A model generated the notes under the pieces. The model worked only from the letters and a program-made list of their open reading frames with translations. It was not told the origin of the DNA and did not search any database. A stretch of 64,000 nt of DNA from Nereocystis luetkeana (Eukaryota; Sar; Phaeophyceae; Laminariales; Laminariaceae): the NCBI GenBank assembly GCA_031213475.1, contig JARUPZ010000009.1, positions 11,193,601-11,257,600 of the forward strand. Reading direction: 5' to 3'. Positions within the stretch are counted from its first letter, which is position 1. Every line of letters starts with the position of its first letter. Made by a program: the position numbers and the translations under genes. Below, in pieces: positions 1-12,036 of this stretch.

Positions 1-2087
1 CAAAAGGAGGATATCTAGGATATTCTACTCGCCAGGACTTACAAACCACAAGGGAGTTCTCCACCTAGAACTCGCGCGGTTTGCAGTGTACATTCGGATG
101 AATCGAAGTCATCGAGGAACACTCCGGTTAATGGAAGACGGACCCTGACATCCTGTTCTACAGCCAGGGCCGCGAGTTCGAGCAAGTGAAGGCTTGACCA
201 AGGGAGACAAGGCCAGCGCACCATTAGCGTGAATTCAAAGACACGCCCATGGTTAACCGGGGAAAATATGCCAAACAAAAGCCCAAACTCCTCGCCTCAC
301 ACATGCGTCCAGGACGAGGGGCATGGATCGCCTCGCACAAAACTTTAACAGCTACGGCGTCTTGTTTCGAATAGCAACGTAGCAATCACCATCATTCTTT
401 CTGGAAGACGTATACCAGCAATGGCAAAACGGGTATGCCTCGTGTGCAAATAAGTGCTGCTGAGGTGGACGGACGGTCTCTATATTACATAACTATGTCT
501 CGTTGTCTTCGTGTTCAGTAGAGTTAGCATATACGAGTATTCTACGAAAAACGCAAACTACGAACCTCTGGTCATCGTGTCGGCAGCGGCAGGCATTGAG
601 CGGCGGCCGTGCACGAGTGTGGTTTGATAACGCGACGTGTGGGGTTCGTGAGGTGAGAAAACGAGCGCACAACCCGGTCTACCCAATCTGTTCGTGCAAC
701 CATTCCAGCGTGTCTGCGATGGTTCCTGTTTGGCATTCTAGGTCGTTCCGGTATTTGATCGATTTCAGCCACGCTTGGGAGATCCACGGGGAGAATCAAA
801 TATTAGCCGCGGTGACGGGAAATCACGATGCTTAATTTCGTACAGGTGGCGATTTGTTTGGGGGTGGCAGGACAAAAATAAGAGGGTTTGTCACCAAACG
901 AGTGCAGCAGCATCATGCCCGTCTCGCTGCGTTCACTAGCTTATTGTGGTCGGTGGGTGAGACAGGCCCTAAAGGACGCCTGGCGGTCTTTGTGGGGGCT
1001 AAAACAACTCCCGAAACGCTCCGTCACAAAAACGCCAGTTTCAGCATTGTGCCCTAGGAACTGGTAGCACTAGTCAGTCACGTATTGAAAAACATGTTAA
1101 GATCCGGTTTCGAGAAGATGTACCAGGTTATATCCAAACTTGAAAAACAACCTTAATCGCTTCAAGTGTAAATAAAGTATTGGGGAGGGGGCGAGAACAA
1201 AAAAACAAATATATAGCTGATACAGAGACATCCGCCTTAATAGATATCATGCATCGTGCGTTATTCCACATTCAACACTGTTCCTTCACGAAAGTAATGT
1301 TTTTTTCCCTACTGGGGAAGACAGCTGTCACGTCGGGATTAAAAAAAATATTGAATAGTTCTCAAAAAGTACTTGTTAAAATAAAACAAACATCGTGGTA
1401 CCGCGACTGCAAAAAAAACGTTTTGAACTGGAGTTGTCATAATCGATGAATACGATTGCCCACAAACGGAAAACAAAACATATTACTACAGTAACAGGGG
1501 CAGTAGCATACCGTTATCGTGAATATTTTATACCGCTATGTAGAGGTGTTGATGAAAACGTCGTTCGAAGTATCGACAGTAAAGCTTGTTACGACGTGCG
1601 ACGCCGCACATCGGCGCTCCCGACCGCCACCGGACCGCTCATGCAGGACAGACCCCACACGCGCCCCACGCAGCAGGCCCTCGGGTTTCTGCAACGACTG
1701 ATGGGCTGCCGCCCAAACCTCAGAGAGGGTACAGCATATGCGTAGAGCAGCAGCAGGTACGTGTGTACAGCCGTAGTAGGTGGGTGCGCACCGCAGGGAG
1801 CGCAACAGGTCCTGGTGCAGCGAACGTTACAACAAGTGCTCTAGGTGCGGTAGCATGTGCGACACGCACGCACGTGGGGTGAGTGCAGTGGTTTGATGCA
1901 GTAGATGCGTACCATATGTGACGCGTGCTACGATGTGGCTATTAAGTAGAGCTTTTTGCCTCCCAAGGCAAGTACTTCTGAACATGAATGGGCTTCTCAA
2001 CCGAATAACTACCCGGCATCCTACAATATTTGTGTCGCACAATCGATAGCTTTACGGAGCACCCAGACCATGGGATTCTTCGTCCGG
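1..2087. other. no supported gene
   Basis: Short open frames occur on both strands, but none carries a domain I recognise or has flanking splice signals, and their lengths (up to about 110 residues) are what chance gives at this base composition. I see no clear repeat here. Confidence 0.6.
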
Positions 2088-2184
2088 TTAACCCTTTTAG
2101 AACCGCAGTACCGTTTTGGGGATACCCTAGTAAAACTCCAGGTACTCTGCCCCCAAAACGGGACTGCGGTTCTCAATGGGTTAA
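2088..2184. repeat. MITE-like hairpin element, family 2, copy 1
   Basis: A short inverted-repeat unit. The left arm (2088-2125) contains GAACCGCAGTACCGTTTTGG. The right arm (2145-2184) contains CCAAAACGGGACTGCGGTTC, followed by a reverse-complement match to the outer TTAACCC. The roughly 20-bp centre is unpaired. Related copies with the same arms lie at 41135-41220 and 44671-44756. The structure fits a non-autonomous terminal-inverted-repeat element (MITE); no transposase that could move it is visible. Confidence 0.65.
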
Positions 2185-5100
2185 GAAAGCAATCCCGTTA
2201 CGTATCGAAAGGGCCCATTTGTTTGCTCTTTTTTAGTCGCTGCTTGTGAAATGCACCGGATATAACCGCTGAGATTCATGATTCGCCCCAACAAGTCACG
2301 AGGGGAGCAAAGATTGTTCCCCACCACATAAGCATCGTTAAGTGCCGAATACCCGGCAGTGGTGAGCACACCTATACGCTGCCAAGCCCGTGTGTGGCAA
2401 TGACGTGGCAACTGCAGATACGCCAGAACGGCCGCACCCTCAGACCTTCAAGACACGGGAGAGATACTAGAGGGGCGGACATTGCACTGTCGTACTTCTA
2501 TCCGTACGTACCAGTACACAAGACTGTTGTGCGAGTTAGAACACAAGCACGATACATTTTTTCGCCACGTGTTTATGTAGTCGTACTGCTGTTGGAAAAA
2601 CTGTTAAAAGTAAGACGTTTGCTCTTGCGGACAAACAGATTGCACGTATCTTTAACCCGAACTTTACTACTCGTACTTGGTCGTTTCTGTTCAACCCTGT
2701 AAGTATGGTAGAAAGTGGACAAAAACTACATCCGCGGCGTGAGGGTGAGGGGAAAGCAGTGCACTCCTGCCTCCTACATGATGAACACCATTTACTCGTC
2801 GGCTAGATTTCTTCGGCTGGGAGTAGGGTGATCTCCGGCCGTTATGGGCCCTCGATGGCGTCAGATATTAGCGGAGTGTCTTACGGGGCATCTTGTGGGT
2901 ACCTCGAAAAACAAAAGTGCCACAGAGCAGCATCGGTGTCCGAGCGAAGCCGATCCAAGGTTACCGCTAGAGATTCTCGTCACGGGCTCAGCCTCGGGCA
3001 CTGACACTGACCCAACTATGTAACCTTAGGCTCCGGGTCCTGGGCGGTGAGGTAGGGTTATGTATAAAGGATGGCCTCAAGCGAAGCTCGACAATTCCTG
3101 TAGGACAACTCTGGGACAACTTTAAACAGACCAAGATAGGCCAGATATATCGACACACAACAGACGCTGTAGTTCCTTGACGTTTAATCCTGCTGATACG
3201 AGTCCAGGACTATGGGTTTCTGACGATCGACTCCCGCACGAGTCCGAGAGCTTGGGTCCGAAAAGGTTGGATCGGCTCGATTAGACTTATGGATTGGTGG
3301 CCTGTAACTCTGGATGCGACGTTGACATATTTCAAAGAACTCGGCGATTGTCGTTACACACGTAATGAGTATCCCTCAAACCACGAAGATCAATCTGTAT
3401 GGTTGTAATGGTTCGCGTATCTTTATTTCAGTTCGTGGTGGCCTGCAGCACCGGGTCGGTAACCCGAGTGTCCTCCATCATCGGATAGACAGTGGGGATA
3501 AGTGTATTTAATGCCGACTAGTGGCGAAAAAAATGAGTTGTGATCATCTGTATTGGCGGAAAACCATGCCTCAAAAACAAGTTCAAAACGCATCCAGAAG
3601 CAAATATATGCCGGTACACAATATGTGCACCACTTGGGGATTGCTCCTTTAAGCCTACACTTTGTTTCATTAAAATTATGTTACTCACAAAAAGTGTGGA
3701 GCTCCTCAATTGAGGCGCCTCAAAAAATTGCAGGTGGACCTTCACCGTATCATGCTTACCCACATATACACGGAAGCGGTTGGTTTCTAAGAACTTGTTG
3801 AGGCGGTCCCGTCCCATGGATGTTTGGATACTTACTTTCAAACGTTTCCATTTGCGTGCAAGGCCTTTCTTCAGCTTTGCCAACCAGCCACCGTGGTTAG
3901 AGTGTGCCCTTTACAGATTATTTTGTTGTTTGGTATACATATATATATACCAGGTATGTATTTATACTGTTTGTGAGTTGATGTTCAATTCTATCAATGG
4001 AGCGTCTAAGCAAAAAACATACAACCATAACCGTTGATGTATCGCCCGTTACCGACGTCTATAACTCATTCTTATCGGAGAAGGTTTTTCCATAATTTCC
4101 AAAGTTTGGTAAAAAATGGAGATATGTATCAATATACGGAGGCGTTCTGTCGCTATTCGTGAAATTATCCAGACGCAAAAAAAAAAACTATGTAAAAATT
4201 TACCAGGTATGTATTTAGAAAAAAAAACAGGAAAATATGGCAGATTTTAAATTTGCGCGAAAAAAATGTCGAAAATATGGGGGAAAAAACCCTCCGATAA
4301 AAATGATCAATAAGAAAACGTCTAGAAAAAATCAAATTTGTGAATACTATGACTAAGTTGTGTACTTTCGGATAGCATACTACAAAATTGCCATGTTTGT
4401 GTGAAGTAAGACTTGACCGCCGCACAATGTTCACCTCCAATTTTCCGGACGCTTTGGAAAGGCCAAGCTTGCCCCAGGAGTGGCCTTGCTCAAAGTCTGG
4501 TAGCGGCGGGGTTTCGCAATAGGAATTGCTGGTGTAGGGCTGCTGCTGCAGGCCTCTACTGCCTGCTGCTGCAGCAGAGAGGTGCTGCTGCTGCAAGTAA
4601 AGGAAGAAGTGTGCTGCTTGCTGGAGTGCTGTTGTTGCAAGTCATGCAGAAAGCAGGCACGGCGGTAAGCGAGCGCTGCTGCAGACATGAACTACTGCAA
4701 GCAAGCGATGCCGCACAAGCAAGCTCTACTGCTAAAAAGACAGCCACCCCAAGCAAGGGCTGCTATATACGACCCCTTTCCCGGCAGAAAGGACAAGAAC
4801 GAATATGAACGAGGGTGATCTTGTCCTGTTGGGGGCGTTGCTTGCACAGCGAGTCTCGAGGAGCGCAAGATGTACCGCACTTCTGCCTGTTGGTGCTTGC
4901 CGCTGCTTACTGCTTCTGCAGCTTCCTGCTAATGTAGGTATGTACCGCTGCTTGCACGGCATCTGTTCTGCTCGTTTAGTCCTGGAAGTGCTGGCGCTGC
5001 TGCAGGTGATTTTTCATAAACAGAAGACTCCACTACGTATTCGTAGCTTATTTTCGTCACCGAATATGCGCATGTCTAAAACTGTTCGAGTACGAATATA

Positions 5101-6139
5101 TTTATGGCGAACATCTTTGATAAACAAAGAGATACGCGGAGACGCTTTATTGAAACGAGTTTGAAATCTTCGTATGCACTGCTGTATTAAACATATATTC
5201 CAGACTTCTTGGGGAGCCCACTGGCGAATTAAGGAGAATCTTGCACAGTGCCCACTTTCGAGTGATTTGTTTCTTGTCACGTACGTCCGCCAGCGTTCTC
5301 TGGTTCAATCCAGAGCTGAAGCAAATGTGACACATTTGGATCCAAGAAAAGTATTGGAGGTGACTTCCTGCAACTCGGCGCCTGGCGAAGCGGGCCGCTG
5401 CTCTGCGAAGATTTTCGATTAACGTTCGTACCATTTTGAGGGGAAAAAAGCAAATTTCGTACATTTTCGGAAAAGCTCGCACGAACGTGCTGATAGCGAT
5501 TCTTTGAACTGACAGCGAATCCGACAGCATAACAGTTGGTTTAAGCCAGATTATTCGGGCACTTTATTTAGCGAAGAATATATTATATGCGGCTAATCAA
5601 CACGGAGCACTTTCCAGCCACAGCATCCCGAGGCGGCCGAGTCAACCTAGAGTATGAACAAGTACATAATGCAAGCACTGATCACGGCTACAGGGTTCGG
5701 TTTCCGGTCGGAGGGTCAGCTGCAGGCACCAAAATGCAAAACTTCCGTATGGATTCACTCTAAAATTGTGACCACACCTCGCTCTCGTCCCTTCGGGTCG
5801 TTTCGGGGGTTTTCCACGTAAAATATACGGAGATGAGGGGAGATTGGAAACGATCTCTGACTTGTGTAAATTCGGCTACGATACTGCTTACGAGATGAAA
5901 AGTGGTACTTTATACAGGAGGTGTTAGATGTGTGAATAGAAAAAGGGGTTTGGCCAAAATTAGGTGTTCTTGGCCTCTTTTTGGGCAAAAACCAGTTACA
6001 CTCTTAAAACAATTGAAAACACACACCATGAGCCCTACTATTGGCCAGGCTAACATCGTAACTGACATTGTCTCAAAAAGGCCAATGCATACCTGTTTTT
6101 TTTTACTCTGTCTATTATAAAAGTCTTACTTAGTACTTT
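2185..6139. other. gene-poor stretch
   Basis: No coding region can be supported. It holds two TACCAGGTA sites (3948, 4201) that share the downstream extension TATGTATTTA, an A/T-rich section near 4160-4330, and a CTG-rich section near 4530-4990. Open frames up to about 143 residues exist but have no recognisable motifs. Confidence 0.55.
4528..4700. repeat. imperfect CTG/CAG trinucleotide tract
   Basis: Runs of GCTGCTGCTGCAG and GCTGCTGCTGCAAG recur with interruptions. Weaker CTGC-rich sequence continues to about 5010. Every frame of it translates into simple Ala/Leu/Cys/Gln runs, so the open frames here are low-complexity artefacts. Confidence 0.6.
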
Positions 6140-6622
6140 CGGGTTTTCACCCACCAGTGTATACGAGCGCAGTTCCACCAACCAATGCTTCCCGAGACTG
6201 GTTTGGAGCGTTAGGGACCCACCAATAGGCCAGCGCACTCCCACCAACCTATGGTTCCCGACACTGATTGGCAACGGTAGCGACCGACCAGTATACCAGT
6301 GCAGTCCCATGATAGCCTAGTTTCCCCGAGACTGATTTGAAGCGGTAGCGACCCAGCAATGTTCCAGCGCAGTCCAAACAACCATGAATCCCGAGACTGA
6401 TTGGCAGCGGTAGCGACCGACCAGAACACCAGTGCAGTCCCACCAGCCTAGGTTCCCCGAGGCTAATCTGGAGCGGTAGCGACCAACAAAAAAAATCAGC
6501 GCAGTCCTTCTAGCCTAGGTTTCTCGAGACTGATTTGGAGCTTGTATCGACCCAACAGTTTACAAGCGCAGCCCCACTCAACTATGATTCCCGAAACTGA
6601 TACGGAACGCTAGCCACCCACC
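6140..6622. repeat. 67-bp minisatellite, about 7 copies
   Basis: A unit containing CAGTCCCACC, CCCGAGACTGATT and GGAGCGGTAGCGACC repeats head to tail. The GCGCAGT-like landmark falls near 6167, 6233, 6301, 6368, 6434, 6500 and 6568, a period of 66-68 bp. Copies are about 75-90% alike by eye. The unit length is not a multiple of three, so overlapping open frames are not coding evidence. Confidence 0.85.
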
Positions 6623-6635
6623 AACGTAAAAGCGT

Positions 6636-6800
6636 TGGGTGTGCGTCCTCTGTGCTGCGTGCTATTTCCCGTGTTTTGTGTGCTTGCTGTGTGCTCAGTG
6701 TTTTCTCCGTGTGCTGTGTATTATTTGTGTTTGCCGTGTGTGCCGTACGCTGCGGGTGTTTGGTGTGTGCTGTGTGTGTTTGCTGTGCATCACAGCAGTG
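6636..6800. repeat. TGTG/CTGTG low-complexity tract
   Basis: A stretch made largely of GTGTGCTGTGT-type words. It directly follows the 67-bp minisatellite and resembles the 18-bp TGTGGGTGTTGT array at 56491-56544. All three forward frames are open here only because the composition lacks stop codons. Confidence 0.6.
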
Positions 6801-6853
6801 TCACACCGAGCCGCACAGGCTCTTCTCTTTTACAAAGAGAAACCCCCTCCACG

Positions 6854-7050
6854 GATGCGTATACGATACATTTCCGTCTCGTTTTCGTCCCTTTTCTTGT
6901 ACCCCGGGGCAGTGCCCCTCGCATTCCCATTTTTAAACGTTTATGGAAACCCCGGTCCACGCGTATACGATACATTTCCGTCTCGTTTTTGTCTTGTACC
7001 CCGGGGCTGATTTTACATTTCCACTTTACAGCGTTTAAGGAAATCCCGAC
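6854..7050. repeat. tandem duplication of about 100 bp
   Basis: Two adjacent units each carry GTATACGATACATTTCCGTC, then a TTGTACCCCGGGG block and a CGTTTA(T/A)GGAAA block. Unit 1 is about 6854-6960 and unit 2 about 6961-7050, with small indels between them. Confidence 0.75.
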
Positions 7051-7116
7051 CTGTGAAATTCGAAATGGAATTCAACGACCTACCGCTGTACGGCTTAAGT
7101 ATTTCGTCGTACAGCG

Positions 7117-8170
7117 ATGTGGCTTCCTGCCACCACCGCTGCTTATACTGCGTTCGATGGTGCTCCCCTCTGCCGGAGCCACCAGCCGGCTGTCTTTGGA
7201 CTGTTCGCCGTTATGGCGACGCTTGCCTACAGCATGTACCTCAACTACAACCTCTATCGGCGCTCCATGTCTGACATCGACCGTCCGGGCTTCCTGGTAC
7301 GTCTTGGTACACCCGGCTACCATGCCAGGGCAATAGCATGGCATCCAGAATATGCGTACAGCGCCCTCCACTAGTACGACACTTGCTGATAGCGCAGGGA
7401 AGATTGAGTGCCACGGAGGTGGGAACTTCGGCTTCTACTCGACCATCAACGAGATGAACCTCAACGCCAACAAGGTACGAGATTTTTGCGGATTCTGTAC
7501 TTGGTACCGCTATACGTTGGACTTGATATGTATCAACATTCAAAACCTTCAACGGTGTTTGCATTTCTCGACCTCGTGCGTTTTACGTCGCAACCAAACA
7601 ACGAGTGCTGCAGGTACGAGTACCTCTCCAACAGCCTCTAGCGCAGATAAGGAACCTCTAGTACAAATGAAGTCGAACGTACGAGATACAAGTACTCGTG
7701 AAACCAAAATGAGGTTCTCTGCGTATCTAGACATCCAGCAATGATGTCGTACAGATAGTCGTAAAATCGCGATTTTGACCCTCCATACGAGGTACCTCTG
7801 AAACATCGAAGCACGAGTTGCGGGTACTCTTACACGTGCCATACTGATTCGTGGTTCTTCCAGGTAGTTTGCGAGTACTCGTATATAATTTCAAGTCTTG
7901 TATAATTCTTCGGCTTCCGATCCGACTACAGCTGTTGCAGCGCTCCACATACTGAATGCGCCTTCTATCGTCTTACATCATCCATTGCAGAGGTGGTAAT
8001 ATACTACAGTATTGTAACCATGAATGTCGAAGCTCCAAAGTGTTAAACCTGCAGGCTACCCAATCTCCCGGATGTTCGTCAGCTTAAGGACAGCATCGCC
8101 AACGCCATCGTCAGCATCACCATAGGCCGTGCCAAGACTGTTGCCCACCTCAGCGCGATGCCCAACCAGC
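7117..8170 (+). pseudogene. possible OTU-protease-like exons (fragmentary)
   Basis: This is a tentative call. An open piece at 7117-7306 ends at a plausible donor (G|GTACAC). A second piece, 7398-7474, starts after GCGCAG and ends at AAG|GTACGA; joined in phase it reads CHGGGNFGFYSTINEMNLN. A third piece from about 8056 reads LPDVRQLKDSIANAIV. This order resembles the OTU cysteine-protease pattern, a DGNC-F-type catalytic loop followed by a helix of the LR-x-IA type. The expected catalytic Asp and Cys are replaced by Gly and Phe, so even if the homology is right it would not be an active protease. The splice phase between the second and third pieces does not join cleanly. The PIF1 helicase remnant just downstream supports a mobile-element origin. 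An unrelated host gene is also possible. Confidence 0.25.
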
Positions 8171-8606
8171 CTGAATGTCGCCTTCTTTCTGACATTTCGA
8201 GGGGACATGGGCTCGTACTATGGGGTTCGATTTTCAGATGGATACAACACCACGAAATCCTTGTCGGTGTTCGACGTACAGCTTCAGCGTGCCTTCGAGG
8301 ACCCTCTGGTTGCCTTCGGAGCCTCTTCCGAGGAAACCAAGACGATGCACGCCCTGGCGTTCGTCAAGCTAAACGGCGACAAGCTCAGACGGAACGAAGG
8401 CCGTCAAAAGATAGTCATGGGGTACGCCAACCTACCGGAAGTACTGGTGGTGCGACGACCTCTGGAAGTACTGTTGGTGCGATGACGTCTCAAGGTAAGA
8501 ACACGCACAACAGGGGCACGACCCTGCAGATGCGACCTATAGCTACATACCTGGTACTCTGTGATCCTGCTGGTATTGACACCTTCGTTCACATTCCCTC
8601 TATCAG

Positions 8607-9212
8607 ATCGTCATGACGAAGAACGTGGACCAAGGACGAGGCCTCATGAACGCTACTTGCGGGATTCTCCGGGGCTGGGGAGTCCCCGACGCATTCTTGG
8701 AAGCGCCAAAACGATGAAAACGAGCTCACGTGCAAACGACCTGCGTGGGGGATCATAGAACCTACCACTGGAAAGGGAAAATGGACCAGAGCAAAGGATA
8801 AAACTATCAAGAGTAAAACGTATGGGAGCCTTCATGTCGTGGTCCGGCCGTAAGGGAGGCGTATACAGTAACTTAACGGCCGATTTTGGTAGCAGTATGC
8901 ATGACGGTGCACAGACTTCAGGAAGTAGTGTTCGAAGGAGTAGCCCTGTCGATACCGCTTAGAGGGTTCTTCGCGCAGGGACACGGGTACCCAACTGAGT
9001 CGAGAGCGCCCAGCCTTGAGGGGCTGTTCATAGTACTCCCAGACAATGCCGTGCATAATAGAGAGGAAGAGAAAGCCCTCCTCAACGACGCGTTCCGGCC
9101 ACTGCTAGAGGCCACCAAGGCTGTGGACGACATGCGGGCCCGAGCCCCGTCGACCGTCGAAGTAGACACGTTCGGAAGAATTTTGAGGTATGCCACGTTG
9201 TGGGAATCATGA
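8607..9212 (+). pseudogene. PIF1-family helicase C-terminal remnant
   Basis: Two blocks match the PIF1 superfamily 1B helicase C-terminal half. Block 1 (8607-8717, after a good acceptor CTCTATCAG) reads VMTKNVDQGRGLMNATCGIL, the family's 'M-L-x-N-D/V-x-x-GLxNG' segment, and ends in TGA. Block 2 (8886-9212) reads MTVHRLQEVVFEGVAL, then GHGYPTESRAPSLEGLFI. This corresponds to motif V (TxHxxQG) and motif VI (GQxYVALSRxxSLEGL), with the motif VI Arg kept but the usual Gly after HRLQ and the Leu before Ser-Arg changed. The blocks share a frame but are separated by stops, and the Walker A/B half is not found upstream. PIF1-type helicases are host genes, but also the helicase domain of Helitron elements; the decay and repeat-rich setting favour the latter. 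Confidence 0.55.
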
Positions 9213-9332
9213 AAGCCCTACTTGAGTTCTGCACTCTGGACTGGAGTATGGACAACCATTGCACAACCACAGGGACCATACACGCTCAACTCATGATAAA
9301 CATTGGGTCGCCAGTATATCCGAGAACGGACT

Positions 9333-9495
9333 AATGTCGAGATTTCCCACGTTCATGTCATTATCAAAAGCAGCGTGCTCCCTGTACGTTCGCCAAAAAA
9401 CTCTGAACTGTTGACGAGATTCCCAAGCTCACGTCATTATCAACAAAAACAGCGTGCTCGCTGTGCGTACGCCAAGACACTGCGAACTTCGCCCC
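9333..9495. repeat. tandem duplication of about 82 bp
   Basis: Two adjacent units each carry GAGATT-CCCA, GTCATTATCAA, CAGCGTGCTC and GTACG-TCGCCAA in the same order (about 9333-9413 and 9414-9495). They differ by scattered substitutions and short indels. Confidence 0.65.
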
Positions 9496-10429
9496 CACCA
9501 ACACACGACGCCCGAAAAACATCTTCTCGCTGAAGCGAGCCACAAGAACAGTGTGACATGACACTTTTAATCCACCCTGCTCCGTAAATGTATTGATAAT
9601 ATTTATACTTCGAAGTATGAATGATAGCATTCAAGTGATTTCGGCCAAGTTTAAACCAATGAAAGAGGCCATACGTAGACTGTTTTTTCTCTCCGTATGC
9701 GTCCGCCCTCCCTCAGTTGAAATTTTTCTGTACTATTATGGGAAATTTTTGAGGGTGTCTCCGAACTGGCTTTTTTTGCCGAAAAACGGCGATTTACTCG
9801 ACTGGACTGTCAAAAACACCGGTAGACTCCTCAGGATGCTCCCTTTAGTTTTCCGAGAGCTTTCTCGAGAACTTTTTCGTTTCTCCAGAGTCGTAGTAAG
9901 ACTGTTCGTCCATATTTCCAGTTCTGAGGACATCATGGTTTTTCATCAAAAATCTTCCAAGATCCACTATTTCTGGCCCCAGTTCTGACCAACAGCCTTA
10001 TTTCTGAGCCCCCAGAGAAAACTGATTGGCTGCTCCCAAAACAAAACTAGGACTCCGGAGAAACGGAGAATGGTTCCTGAAAGCTGGCAAAAAACTACGG
10101 GGAGCATTTTGAGGAGTCTATCCGTGTTTTTGGCTTTCTCGCCAAGTAAAACGCGTATATTCGGCCTAAAAACTCAGTTCTGAGAGCTCAGAAATAATTT
10201 TCCATAATAGTTGGTCTAACGTATAAACTCTGGACTCGTACGTCGTACGTAAAAGTACGTATTTGTATATGTATACACGCGTACGCTGGTTTCACTTTTC
10301 ATTCTTTGGGGGTGTGCGACGTGCTTCCAGTTATCAAATAGCTGTGGTAATGTGTACCGGTACTCTGTAGTTTTGTATGAGCACAGCAGTCGATACAGCA
10401 CCACCTTGCTCTTTGTACTTCGTGTGCAC
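9496..10429. other. no supported gene
   Basis: Only short open frames without recognisable motifs. The stretch 9720-10200 is rich in GAAAAAC and CTCGAGA-type words and is probably old intergenic DNA. Confidence 0.5.
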
Positions 10430-10803
10430 CACCCAGCGTGGAGGTGGTCTCAGGTTTGGTACGGCAAGATAATTTCGTGTTGAGCAGGCGGTTCCGCGAG
10501 GACGGTCTATGATAAAAGATTCAAAGCTGTCAACGGGGGAGGGAGGGCGGGGGGACTGAGTAAATATTCTTGGCGCCCCCGCCGTGGCGAAACAAACGAG
10601 GCACAAGTATAATTAACCTCTGCAGATCCAAGTGGAGCCCGTGGTATCTACACCATGAAAAAAACAAGACAGCTCCGATTCTGGAGGCCAGGCGCATTAT
10701 TTTTTTACCGGACTTTCAAGGACAGAAAACCGCTTACGGCGGGCGTTTAGACTTGGTTTTAGCATTTACCTGATTTTGGCTCGAAGGGACCAGGTATACC
10801 TGA
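10430..10803 (-). repeat. dispersed repeat family X, copy 1
   Basis: Read on the minus strand it carries, in order, the palindrome TCAGGTATACCTGG, GGGCTCCACTTGGA, TTTCGCCACGGCGGGGGCGC, a C-rich run, GTTGACAGCTTTGAA, GCGGAACCGCCTGC and GAGACCACCTCCACGC. The same order occurs at 23966-24300 and 56817-57190, and a partial copy lies at 16090-16260. No coding capacity is visible; it looks like a non-autonomous element of about 370-400 bp. Confidence 0.65.
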
Positions 10804-10859
10804 TTTAGGCCTTGACCCCAAAATCAATCTACCAGGTACTGAAGACGTGCATTCATGAT

Positions 10860-11012
10860 AGAGATGGCACCCGGATTCGTGGGAACCGGGTACCCGGAAC
10901 CGTCGGTACCGGCATCGTCCCGGTTCCATTTCTACTACCCGCGGTCCTGGATATGCCGGGAACCCGGGTTCCCGGGTCCCCGGGAACCCGGGTAAACGTT
11001 AGTTACGCTCCA
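10860..11012. repeat. GGTACC/CCCGGG palindrome-rich tract
   Basis: Dense overlapping palindromic words (GGAACCGGGTACCCGGAACC and CGGGAACCCGGGTTCCCGGG). A similar tract recurs at 11558-11815, so the two GC-palindrome blocks flank about 550 bp that include a tandem duplication. Confidence 0.6.
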
Positions 11013-11398
11013 CGGAGCCCCCGATAGACAGAGCACAGCGCACAGCATACCCTACCTACCTTCACACAACACGCCATACACACGCATACACACACACGAG
11101 ACCCCTACCAGCTACCAGCGGAAGCTGCCCACTTCATGGAGCAACCGACAGAGGCTGCTGTAGCCTACATCCTCTGCCTAGTATGTATATGCTCGCTGGT
11201 GCTGGGTGTGGGCTTATCTCGCAGGGCTTGTTTGTTGGATGCAAATAAATATATTCGAAGGATGTTCCTGATGGAGTTGACTTCACCAGCGAAATAAGGG
11301 TAAATTAGATTGATAGTTTTTTATCTCTACTTGTTGACTTTGATAGTATGATTGCTTGTATTTCACCTCCCCACGCCCCACCTCCTCGATTGCACCGA

Positions 11399-11762
11399 GC
11401 ATACGCACAGCCTCCTCTCTCTCTCTCATTTTTACTCATAGAGAGAGACGACCTGAAGGCTTGTCCTCCCACCTTCCGCCTCACCACGCCTCACCACCCC
11501 GCCTGAAGACCGGTCACGCCGCTCAAACACCAGAGTGGAGAAAACTGTACATGTAACCCCGGGTACCCGCGGTACTGGAGAATACGCGCAGCCTCCTCTC
11601 TTTCGCATTTTTATCAATCGAAAGAGATGAAATAAAGTCTGGTCCCGCCTCACCACGCCTCGTCACCCCGTCTGAGTACCGTTCACGCCGCTCAAACACA
11701 AGAGTGGAGCAAACTGTACACGTAACCCCGGGTACCCGGGATACCCAGTACCGCGGGATACC
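11399..11762. repeat. tandem duplication of about 185 bp
   Basis: Unit 1 (about 11399-11578) and unit 2 (about 11579-11762) share ATACGC(A/G)CAGCCTCCTCTC, CGCCTCACCACGCCTC, GTTCACGCCGCTCAAACAC and AGAGTGGAG-AAACTGTACA. Unit 2 runs into the GGTACC/CCCGGG palindrome tract. Confidence 0.75.
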
Positions 11763-12036
11763 GGGGCGGTACTGGTCAAATCCCACCGAAGGCGGTACTG
11801 ATCCCGGTTCCGATCTGTAAGTCAGGGTGCCAAATATAATTCAGGATGAAAAGTATCCGTTTGACATCCTTCGACAACGAGATTCTGACGGTGTACGTAC
11901 AAAAGGCACCACTGTCTGTGCTGTATGTTTATATAGCATGTACTGATCTTGTGCGCTGCAATACTGCTGATCATTGCGTACTCCTGCTTGCTGCGAAAAT
12001 GCAGAACTACGCTCCTGCTTCCTTCGTATGCGTATA

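Noticed and set aside
3518-3883. A 121-codon minus-strand frame with a basic start followed by a GTAAGT donor-like word.
   Set aside because: No recognised domain, no upstream exon and an in-frame stop just before it.
6636-7336. A 233-codon forward frame rich in Cys/Val/Leu.
   Set aside because: It starts in a TGTG low-complexity tract and crosses a tandem duplication; stop codons are absent because of composition.
11136-11297. A 53-codon frame (MEQPTEAAVAYILCLVCICS start) with a hydrophobic helix and an A/C-rich leader.
   Set aside because: Too short, unmatched and between repeats; no splice or transcript support.
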